A stretch of DNA of 8,007 nucleotides, from positions 1 through 8,007 of the forward strand of contig CAMKZP010000154.1 of assembly GCA_946477805.1 (NCBI GenBank), in the 5' to 3' direction. Position numbers and translations under genes: made by a program. This DNA comes from an uncultured Enterobacter sp. (GTDB lineage: Bacteria; Pseudomonadota; Gammaproteobacteria; Enterobacterales; Enterobacteriaceae). The notes below the pieces were generated by a model. It was given only the letters and a program-made list of their open reading frames with translations. It searched no databases and was not told the origin of the DNA. This document shows positions 1 through 5,752 of this stretch, piece by piece. The number at the start of each line of letters is the position of its first letter. The stretch's first letter is position 1.

Positions 1-845
1 GGGATGTTCGCCAGGAGAGAGAACAGCTGTTTGTGGGTGACGATGCTATCCGCGTGCTGCATGAAAGCCGTATTGAAGGGCTGCCGTGGCGTGAACTGGG
101 TGTGGATGTGGTGCTTGACTGTACCGGCGTGTACGGTAACCGCGAACACGGTGAAGCGCATCTGGAAGCGGGCGCTAAAAAAGTCCTGTTCTCCCATCCC
201 GGCAGCCACGACCTTGACGCCACCGTCGTTTTCGGCGTGAACCAGCATGAGCTGCAAGCCGAACACCGCATTGTCTCCAACGCCTCCTGCACCACCAACT
301 GCATTATTCCGGTCATCAAACTGTTAGACGATGCGTATGGCATTGAATCCGGCACCGTGACCACGATCCACTCCGCCATGCACGATCAGCAGGTCATCGA
401 CGCCTACCATCCGGACTTACGACGCACTCGCGCGGCGAGTCAGTCAATCATTCCGGTAGATACTAAACTGGCTGCAGGGATCACCCGCATTTTTCCGCAG
501 TTTAACGACCGTTTTGAGGCGATTGCCGTGCGCGTTCCAACGATTAACGTGACCGCAATCGATCTCAGCGTGACGGTAAAAAAACCGGTAAAAGCCTGTG
601 AAGTCAACCTGTTGCTGCAAAAAGCGGCACAGGGTGCATTTCATGGTATAGTTGACTATACGGAATTACCGTTGGTCTCAGTAGATTTTAACCACGACCC
701 GCACAGTGCCATTGTTGACGGCACGCAAACGCGAGTCAGTGGCGCACACCTTATCAAGACGCTGGTCTGGTGTGATAACGAATGGGGCTTTGCTAACCGA
801 ATGCTCGACACCACGTTAGCAATGGCCGCGAAAGGTTTCAGGTAA
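1..845 (+). CDS. epd: D-erythrose-4-phosphate dehydrogenase, 5' end missing
   Basis: This NAD-dependent enzyme of the GAPDH family oxidises erythrose 4-phosphate to 4-phosphoerythronate for pyridoxal phosphate synthesis in the cytosol. The reading frame is already open at base 3, so the gene begins before the window; the ATG at 33 is internal. The 280 visible residues fit residues 60 to 339 of the E. coli protein as I recall it, which implies about 59 missing residues holding the Rossmann nucleotide-binding start. The active-site motif SNASCTTNC is present, with the catalytic Cys (codon 288-290, Cys155 in E. coli numbering) and His (codon 369-371, His182). The GAPDH-like C-terminal ending VWCDNEWGFANRM is intact. 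It is the first gene of the epd-pgk-fbaA operon and lies 49 bases before pgk. Identity is near certain. Confidence 0.97.
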   Translation, partial: DVRQEREQLFVGDDAIRVLHESRIEGLPWRELGVDVVLDCTGVYGNREHGEAHLEAGAKKVLFSHPGSHDLDATVVFGVNQHELQAEHRIVSNASCTTNCIIPVIKLLDDAYGIESGTVTTIHSAMHDQQVIDAYHPDLRRTRAASQSIIPVDTKLAAGITRIFPQFNDRFEAIAVRVPTINVTAIDLSVTVKKPVKACEVNLLLQKAAQGAFHGIVDYTELPLVSVDFNHDPHSAIVDGTQTRVSGAHLIKTLVWCDNEWGFANRMLDTTLAMAAKGFR

Positions 846-861
846 GACGCATTGTGCGTCT
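845..861 (+). other. Hairpin overlapping the epd stop codon
   Basis: A perfect 7-bp stem, AGACGCA/TGCGTCT, with a 3-base TTG loop sits on the last base of the epd stop codon and in the epd-pgk gap. No T-run follows, so it is not an intrinsic terminator. It more likely affects mRNA stability or processing, which would let the downstream glycolytic genes be expressed at higher levels than epd. Differential expression and mRNA processing are described for this operon in E. coli; the role of this particular hairpin is my inference. Confidence 0.5.
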
Positions 862-894
862 GCAAAACTTTAAGAATCAACGAGAGGATTCACC

Positions 895-2058
895 ATGTCT
901 GTAATTAAGATGACCGATCTGGATCTGGCAGGTAAACGCGTTTTCATCCGTGCCGATCTGAACGTGCCGGTTAAAGATGGCAAAGTGACCAGCGACGCGC
1001 GCATTCGTGCTTCTCTGCCAACCATCGAACTGGCTCTGAAGCAGGGCGCTAAAGTGATGGTCACCTCCCACCTGGGTCGTCCAACTGAAGGCGAGTACAA
1101 CGAAGAGTTCTCTCTGCTGCCAGTTGTTAATTACCTGAAAGACAAACTGTCCAGCCCGGTTCGCCTGGTGAAAGATTATCTGGACGGCGTTGAAGTTGCT
1201 GCCGGTGAACTGGTTGTTCTGGAAAACGTTCGCTTCAACAAAGGCGAAAAGAAAGACGACGAAGCACTGTCCAAAAAATACGCGGCGCTGTGCGACGTAT
1301 TCGTCATGGATGCATTCGGTACGGCTCACCGTGCGCAGGCATCTACCCACGGCATCGGTAAATTTGCAGACGTCGCCTGTGCAGGCCCTCTGCTGGCAGA
1401 CGAGCTGGAAGCGCTGGGTAAAGCGCTGAAAGAGCCAGCGCGTCCAATGGTGGCTATCGTTGGTGGTTCTAAAGTGTCTACCAAGCTGACCGTTCTGGAT
1501 TCCCTGTCTAAAATCGCTGACCAGCTGATCGTGGGCGGCGGTATCGCCAACACCTTCGTGGCTGCTCAGGGCCACAACGTCGGTAAATCCCTGTACGAAG
1601 CGGACCTGGTTGATGAAGCTAAACGCCTGCTGACCACCTGCGACATCCCGGTTCCAACGGATGTGCGCGTGGCAACCGAGTTCTCCGAAACCGCGACCGC
1701 GACCCTGAAATCTGTTAACGACATCAAAGATGAAGAGCAGATTCTGGACCTCGGCGACGTTTCAGCGCAGCGTCTGGCTGAAATTCTGAAAAACGCAAAA
1801 ACTATCCTGTGGAACGGTCCGGTTGGCGTGTTCGAATTCCCGAACTTCCGCAAAGGTACTGAAATCGTTGCTAACGCTATCGCAGACAGCGAAGCGTTCT
1901 CTATCGCAGGCGGCGGTGACACCCTGGCAGCAATCGACCTGTTCGGTATTTCTGACAAGATCTCCTACATCTCCACGGGTGGCGGTGCATTCCTCGAATT
2001 CGTGGAAGGCAAAGTACTGCCAGCCGTAGCAATGCTCGAAGAGCGCGCTAAGAAGTAA
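895..2058 (+). CDS. pgk: Phosphoglycerate kinase
   Basis: This cytosolic monomeric enzyme transfers phosphate between 1,3-bisphosphoglycerate and ADP, the first ATP-yielding step of glycolysis. The product is 387 residues, the usual length in enterobacteria. The N-terminal substrate-binding residues are present: Asp21 and Asn23 in RADLNVP, Arg36, His59 and Arg62 in SHLGRP, Arg113 in ENVRF and Arg146 in GTAHRA. The C-terminal nucleotide side is also complete, with Lys197 in GGSKVSTK, Glu314 in NGPVGVFEFP and the GGGDT loop at 339-343. The ATG at 895 is preceded by a good ribosome-binding site (GAGAGGA, 881-887). Codon use is strongly biased toward major tRNAs, as expected for a very abundant protein and unlike epd before it. 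It is the middle gene of the epd-pgk-fbaA operon. Confidence 0.99.
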   Translation: MSVIKMTDLDLAGKRVFIRADLNVPVKDGKVTSDARIRASLPTIELALKQGAKVMVTSHLGRPTEGEYNEEFSLLPVVNYLKDKLSSPVRLVKDYLDGVEVAAGELVVLENVRFNKGEKKDDEALSKKYAALCDVFVMDAFGTAHRAQASTHGIGKFADVACAGPLLADELEALGKALKEPARPMVAIVGGSKVSTKLTVLDSLSKIADQLIVGGGIANTFVAAQGHNVGKSLYEADLVDEAKRLLTTCDIPVPTDVRVATEFSETATATLKSVNDIKDEEQILDLGDVSAQRLAEILKNAKTILWNGPVGVFEFPNFRKGTEIVANAIADSEAFSIAGGGDTLAAIDLFGISDKISYISTGGGAFLEFVEGKVLPAVAMLEERAKK

Positions 2059-2067
2059 GCCATTCAG

Positions 2068-2091
2068 GGGCAGGGAAACCTGCCCAATTTT
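2068..2091 (+). other. GNRA-loop hairpin between pgk and fbaA
   Basis: A perfect 7-bp GC-rich stem, GGGCAGG/CCTGCCC, closes a GAAA tetraloop of the very stable GNRA class and is followed by AATTTT. It starts 9 bases after the pgk stop. The T-tract is short, so it could be a weak or partial terminator or a 3'-end stabiliser that separates pgk and fbaA message levels. The 92-base gap is also long enough for an fbaA promoter, but I see no convincing -35/-10 pair in it. Confidence 0.5.
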
Positions 2092-2150
2092 CAGCGCGCT
2101 TATAAGAGCACGCACTTTTTCTAACGGCCGAAGATACAGGACTCAGCAAC

Positions 2151-3230
2151 ATGTCTAAAATTTTTGATTTCGTAAAACCTGGCGTTATCACTGGTGATGA
2201 CGTACAGAAAGTGTTCCAGGTAGCTAAAGAAAACAACTTCGCTCTGCCAGCAGTTAACTGCGTAGGTACCGACTCTATCAACGCCGTACTGGAAACCGCA
2301 GCCAAAGTTAAAGCTCCGGTTATCGTTCAGTTCTCCAACGGCGGCGCTGCGTTCATCGCAGGTAAAGGCGTGAAAACCGACGTTCCTCAGGGTGCTGCAA
2401 TCCTGGGCGCTATCTCTGGTGCGCATCACGTACACCAGATGGCTGAACACTACGGTGTTCCGGTTATCCTGCACACCGACCACTGCGCGAAGAAACTGCT
2501 GCCGTGGATCGACGGCCTGCTGGACGCGGGTGAAAAACACTTCGCGGCGACCGGTAAGCCACTGTTCTCTTCTCACATGATCGACCTGTCCGAAGAGTCT
2601 CTGCACGAAAACATCGAAATCTGCTCCAAATACCTGGCGCGCATGGCCAAAATGGACATGACCCTGGAAATCGAACTGGGTTGCACCGGCGGTGAAGAAG
2701 ACGGCGTGGACAACAGCCACATGGACGCTTCTGCACTGTATACCCAGCCAGAAGACGTTGATTACGCTTACACCGAGCTGAGCAAAATCAGCCCACGCTT
2801 CACCATCGCAGCGTCCTTCGGTAACGTACACGGCGTTTACAAACCAGGTAACGTGGTTCTGACCCCAACTATCCTGCGTGATTCTCAGGAATACGTTTCT
2901 AAGAAACACAACCTGCCGCACAACAGCCTGAACTTCGTCTTCCACGGCGGTTCCGGTTCTTCTGCTCAGGAAATCAAAGATTCCGTAAGCTACGGCGTAG
3001 TGAAAATGAACATCGATACCGATACCCAGTGGGCAACCTGGGACGGTATCCTGCAATACTACAAAACCAATGAAGCTTACCTGCAGGGCCAGCTGGGCAA
3101 CCCGAAAGGCGAAGACCAGCCGAACAAGAAATACTACGATCCGCGCGTATGGCTGCGTGCTGCCCAGACTTCAATGATCGCTCGTCTGGAGCAGGCATTT
3201 AAAGAACTGAACGCGGTTGACGTTCTGTAA
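2151..3230 (+). CDS. fbaA: Class II fructose-bisphosphate aldolase
   Basis: This zinc-dependent dimeric enzyme cleaves fructose 1,6-bisphosphate to dihydroxyacetone phosphate and glyceraldehyde 3-phosphate. The product is 359 residues, the same length as E. coli FbaA. Counting from Met1, the catalytic Asp110 and zinc ligand His111 are in HTDHC, His227 is in GNVHGVY and His265 is in FHGGSGS. The phosphate and DHAP-binding stretch MNIDTDTQ at 286-293 is also intact. The class II signatures around the glycine-rich loops are complete. The ATG at 2151 follows an AGGA ribosome-binding site (2138-2141). Codon use is extremely biased, as for pgk. It ends the operon 22 bases before a strong terminator. 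In E. coli K-12 the next gene is mscS; here an unrelated catabolic cluster follows. Confidence 0.99.
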   Translation: MSKIFDFVKPGVITGDDVQKVFQVAKENNFALPAVNCVGTDSINAVLETAAKVKAPVIVQFSNGGAAFIAGKGVKTDVPQGAAILGAISGAHHVHQMAEHYGVPVILHTDHCAKKLLPWIDGLLDAGEKHFAATGKPLFSSHMIDLSEESLHENIEICSKYLARMAKMDMTLEIELGCTGGEEDGVDNSHMDASALYTQPEDVDYAYTELSKISPRFTIAASFGNVHGVYKPGNVVLTPTILRDSQEYVSKKHNLPHNSLNFVFHGGSGSSAQEIKDSVSYGVVKMNIDTDTQWATWDGILQYYKTNEAYLQGQLGNPKGEDQPNKKYYDPRVWLRAAQTSMIARLEQAFKELNAVDVL

Positions 3231-3247
3231 TTTAAATGTGCCCCATT

Positions 3248-3278
3248 AAAAAGGCTTCCTTCGGGAAGCCTTTTTTTT
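3248..3278. terminator. Bidirectional intrinsic terminator between fbaA and carbamate kinase
   Basis: The 7-bp GC-rich stem GGCTTCC/GGAAGCC closes a TTCG tetraloop between C and G, the classic extra-stable form. It has AAAAA before it and TTTTTTTT after it, so the stem can extend by A-T pairs and either strand can provide a U-tract. It terminates the epd-pgk-fbaA operon on the + strand. On the minus strand the carbamate kinase stop codon lies at 3277-3279, inside this element, so the hairpin follows that gene directly. Confidence 0.93.
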
Positions 3279-4182
3279 AGCCCGTAATACAGGTTCCCTT
3301 TTCGCCTGCCAGTATTTGCGGTGCATCGTTCAGGGCGCCGATAAACGCCGTGTTTCCCGTCTGCTGCACAAACTGTATTACCGCTGCAGCCTTCGGCCCC
3401 ATCGCGCCGTCCGGTGCGGCAAAAGGTGCGAGTTCCCGCAACGTTACGTGCCGAAGCGGTCGAGCCTGCGGCGTCCCCCAGTTTTCGTATACCGCATCGG
3501 CATCGGTCAGGATCAATAAATGATCGGCATGAACAGACTGCGCCAGCACCGCCGCGGTCAGGTCTTTATCAATGACCGCCTCCGTCCCCTCGTATCCCCC
3601 TCCCTTAGCGATCACCGGGATCCCTCCGCCGCCACAGCAAATCACTAAATGCCCGGCATCCATCAGCGTCGTGATTGCCTTTTCATCGACGATCTTGAGC
3701 GGAAGCGGAGAGGGAACCACGCGACGGATATACTTACCGTCTGCTTTCATCGTCCAGCCGTAGCGTGCCTCAAGCGCTGCCTGCTGCTCGGGTTGATAGA
3801 CCGGGCCAACGTATTTTCCAGGGAGAGCAAATGCGGGATCGCGCGCAGCCACCTCTACGCGGGTCATGAGGGTTGAGACCGGAACGGTTTGCACATGGTG
3901 CGTCAGCTCCTGCGCGATAGCGGCGCCAATCATTCCCTGGCTTTCAGCGACCAGTATATCCAGCGGCCAGGCGGGCGAGTCGGTATAGGCCGCATTCTGC
4001 AGTGCCAGCAGGCCAACCTGCGGCCCGTTGCCGTGAACGATGATCGGCTGGTAATCACTCGCCAGCGCGGCAACCATTTTGGCAAAGGCCTTAATACTGC
4101 GCTGCTGGTTTTCTGCACTCAGGATGTCTCCGCGCTGTAATAACGCATTGCCCCCAAGAGCAATAACAATTTTCTTTTTCAT
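3277..4182 (-). CDS. arcC: Carbamate kinase, YbcF/AllK-like
   Basis: The enzyme catalyses carbamoyl phosphate + ADP to carbamate + ATP, with carbamate decaying to CO2 and ammonia. It is the energy-yielding last step of arginine deiminase, allantoin/oxamate and related pathways. The product is 301 residues, a normal length. Motifs seen are ALGGNAL (8-14), HGNGPQVG (50-57), the glycine-rich CGGGGIPV (183-190), AVIDKDLTA with Lys206, LTDADAVYENWGTP (225-238) and MGPKAAA with Lys264. From memory it resembles E. coli YbcF (AllK) more than the arginine-pathway enzyme. I chose the start at 4182 because GGAGGT lies just before it and MKKKIVIALGG is the family's usual N-terminus; the frame stays open to 4281, but that extension has no family likeness. 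It is divergent from the transporter-fdrA-allG operon. The specific pathway is inferred from that neighbourhood. Confidence 0.95.
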   Translation of the reverse strand: MKKKIVIALGGNALLQRGDILSAENQQRSIKAFAKMVAALASDYQPIIVHGNGPQVGLLALQNAAYTDSPAWPLDILVAESQGMIGAAIAQELTHHVQTVPVSTLMTRVEVAARDPAFALPGKYVGPVYQPEQQAALEARYGWTMKADGKYIRRVVPSPLPLKIVDEKAITTLMDAGHLVICCGGGGIPVIAKGGGYEGTEAVIDKDLTAAVLAQSVHADHLLILTDADAVYENWGTPQARPLRHVTLRELAPFAAPDGAMGPKAAAVIQFVQQTGNTAFIGALNDAPQILAGEKGTCITG

Positions 4183-4360
4183 TATGACCTCCGTGGAAAA
4201 TATCTCGCGGTCAAAATAAAGGTTTATGAAAACGATAATGTGATAAGCACTACAATCAGGCGACCACACAAAATATCTCATTAATTAATGATGTTTAGCT
4301 TCTGTTTATTTAATTAATTTTAAAAGTCATTATTAGATTTTTTTTAATAATACCGCCGTC

Positions 4361-4374
4361 AATTCCCAGGAATT
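4361..4374. repeat. AATTCC-N2-GGAATT dyad, candidate operator
   Basis: Two perfect 6-base arms flank a CA centre. The element lies about 32 bases upstream of the centre of the best CRP-like site and about 73 bases before the start of transcription proposed for the transporter operon. That position would suit an activator or a cooperating regulator. I cannot assign it to a known regulator family. Confidence 0.3.
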
Positions 4375-4391
4375 TATAACAATAGGTTTTG

Positions 4392-4441
4392 TGTGACATT
4401 GTTCAAATGAAATAGCGCTTTACCTCGATACTGTAACGGTA
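4392..4441 (+). promoter_or_regulatory. Candidate CRP-dependent promoter of the transporter operon
   Basis: TGTGA-N6-TCAAA at 4392-4407 matches nine of the ten core positions of the CRP consensus TGTGA-N6-TCACA. A TACTGT sequence at 4429-4434 keeps the three most conserved -10 positions. It would place transcription start near 4441, putting the CRP centre at about -41.5, the spacing of a class II CRP promoter. No good -35 box is seen, which is normal for this class. The resulting leader before the ATG at 4517 would be about 76 bases. This is a prediction from motif and spacing only. Confidence 0.4.
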
Positions 4442-4490
4442 GTTAAAACATCAAGCCTCTCGTATCAGTGCGATAACAAGAGGTATTCAG

Positions 4491-4510
4491 CGGTATTTAT
4501 TACCGGGAGA
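4491..4510 (+). promoter_or_regulatory. Leader hairpin abutting the transporter ribosome-binding site
   Basis: CGGTA-TTTAT-TACCG (4491-4505) forms a 5-bp stem whose last G is also the first base of the Shine-Dalgarno GGGAGA (4505-4510). The ATG follows 6 bases later. The stem could modestly tune translation of the transporter, but it is short and may simply be chance. Confidence 0.3.
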
Positions 4511-4516
4511 TTACTT

Positions 4517-5740
4517 ATGTCTGCATCCTATGACGTGGCTGAGGCCACAAAGAAAAAAGGAATACCGGCCTGGTGGGTCACGATTTTCCTGTTCTGGCTT
4601 GGCTGGATTTTTATGTACGCCGACCGCACGATATTAAATCCGGTGATGGGCGAACTGGAAAAAGAATTCGGCCTGAGCGGAACGCAGTTAGGCATACTGA
4701 ATTCAGTGTTCTATTTTTCCTATGCGTTATTGCAGGTCCCGGCTGGGATCCTTGGCGATAAAATTGGCAAGAAAAAAGTGCTGGTCCCCGGGTTTATTCT
4801 TTTTGGCGTTTTTACCGCGGTGACCGGTTGGGCCAAAAGCTGGTACATGCTGCTCTTTGCGCGTGTTGTTACCGGCGCCGGGGAAGGGACATATTACGGC
4901 CCTCAGTACGGTTTATCCTCTGAGCAGATCCCGAAAAAATACCGTTCTCTCGGCAGCGCGATAATTAACAGCGGCATGGCGTTTGGTATTGCCCTCGGAT
5001 TAATGACCTCCAGCTGGCTGGTCTACGACCAGGGTTACTCCTGGCGAATGCCGTTTTATGCGATGGCCATTCCTTCTGTTCTGGTCGGGATTGCTATCTG
5101 GCTGTTCGTTAAGGAAAAGAAACGCACCGCCGATGGCGAAGGGCAAGTGGTTAAAAAAGGCAAGTTCAGCGATCTGTTTAAGAACCGCAATCTGATCCTG
5201 ACTTACATCATGGTGTTCTGCAGCCTGTTTGGCTTCTTCGTTATCCTGACATGGCTTCCCTATTATCTTCAAAACGAACGCGGTATTCCGGGCAGCGAAA
5301 CCGGGTTTATCTCCTCGCTGGTGGCGTGGATCTCGATTCCTGGCGCGCTGCTGTTCTCCAGCCTCTCCGACAAGTTAGGCAAGCGTAAGCCCTTAATTCT
5401 GTTTTTAGTGCCAGTGGCCATCCTCAGCATGCTGTCCATTGTCTGGATGCCCACGATGACCGGCGTCATCGTCGCCCTCTGCGTATACGGCCTGGTAGGC
5501 AAGCTGGCGCTGGATCCGGTACTGGTGGCGCTGGTCGCCGACAGCGTTGATGAAAACAACTACAGCACCGCATTTGGATTATTCAATTTCATTGGTATGA
5601 GCTCATCCATTCTGGCACCGATTATTGCCGGGGCGGTTCGCGATATGACGGGAAGCCTGGCTTCCAGTTTCTATGTCTCCGCGGTGCTGCTGGCAATTGG
5701 TCTGTGCGGGATGCTGTTCTTAAAAGAGAAACGAGCATAA
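4517..5740 (+). CDS. MFS transporter, anion:cation symporter-like
   Basis: This is an inner-membrane secondary transporter of the major facilitator superfamily. It has 407 residues with about twelve hydrophobic segments, roughly at 19-36, 59-78, 88-106, 110-128, 147-170, 178-198, 226-250, 263-283, 292-310, 313-333, 350-375 and 383-402. A charged central loop lies at 199-225. Motif A is clear after segment 2 (GILGDKIGKKKVL, 77-89), and a degenerate copy follows segment 8 (SDKLGKRKPL). The YADRTILNPVMGELEKEF stretch after segment 1 and RVVTGAGEGTYYGP near segment 4 resemble the anion:cation symporter group, which carries hexuronates, glucarate, tartrate and, in yeast, allantoate. It is the first gene of an operon with fdrA (12-base gap), so its cargo is probably the carbamoyl-containing or carboxylate substrate of that pathway, such as oxamate. 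The substrate is inference. Confidence 0.9.
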   Translation: MSASYDVAEATKKKGIPAWWVTIFLFWLGWIFMYADRTILNPVMGELEKEFGLSGTQLGILNSVFYFSYALLQVPAGILGDKIGKKKVLVPGFILFGVFTAVTGWAKSWYMLLFARVVTGAGEGTYYGPQYGLSSEQIPKKYRSLGSAIINSGMAFGIALGLMTSSWLVYDQGYSWRMPFYAMAIPSVLVGIAIWLFVKEKKRTADGEGQVVKKGKFSDLFKNRNLILTYIMVFCSLFGFFVILTWLPYYLQNERGIPGSETGFISSLVAWISIPGALLFSSLSDKLGKRKPLILFLVPVAILSMLSIVWMPTMTGVIVALCVYGLVGKLALDPVLVALVADSVDENNYSTAFGLFNFIGMSSSILAPIIAGAVRDMTGSLASSFYVSAVLLAIGLCGMLFLKEKRA

Positions 5741-5752
5741 GAGGTAGCGGCA

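Larger units (their letters stand above)
4183..4516. promoter_or_regulatory. AT-rich divergent control region
   Basis: This 334-base stretch separates the minus-strand carbamate kinase from the + strand transporter and contains no credible gene. It is clearly richer in A+T than the flanking genes and carries several dyads. TTAATTAA occurs twice (4281-4288 and 4310-4317, 29 bases apart). ATTATTA/TAATAAT flanks a T-rich spacer at 4329-4351. AATTCC-CA-GGAATT is a compact perfect dyad at 4361-4374. A weaker CRP-like site is at 4239-4254; on the minus strand it reads TGTAG-N6-TCACA, with TATTTT as a possible -10 at 4218-4213 for carbamate kinase. The dyads are candidate operators for a pathway regulator not present in the window. 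No function has been shown for any of them. Confidence 0.6.

Noticed and set aside
877..1575. A long minus-strand open frame (232 codons) opposite pgk, and a 311-codon one opposite fbaA at 2121-3056.
   Set aside because: Such frames are expected opposite genes with strong codon bias. They show no family motifs, have odd composition rich in His, Gln, Phe and Val, and the sense genes are certain.
2097..2110. TATAAG in the pgk-fbaA gap as an fbaA promoter -10 box.
   Set aside because: No acceptable -35 hexamer is found at the right distance, so I do not call a promoter.
4183..4281. A 33-residue N-terminal extension of carbamate kinase from an ATG at 4281.
   Set aside because: The extension has no likeness to the family, and the internal ATG at 4182 has a strong GGAGGT ribosome-binding site and starts the conserved MKKKIVIALGG sequence.
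4338..4352. A T8 run followed by TAATAAT as a possible minus- or plus-strand terminator.
   Set aside because: The flanking stem is only A-T pairs with a 9-base spacer, so it is too weak for an intrinsic terminator, and there is no upstream gene to terminate.
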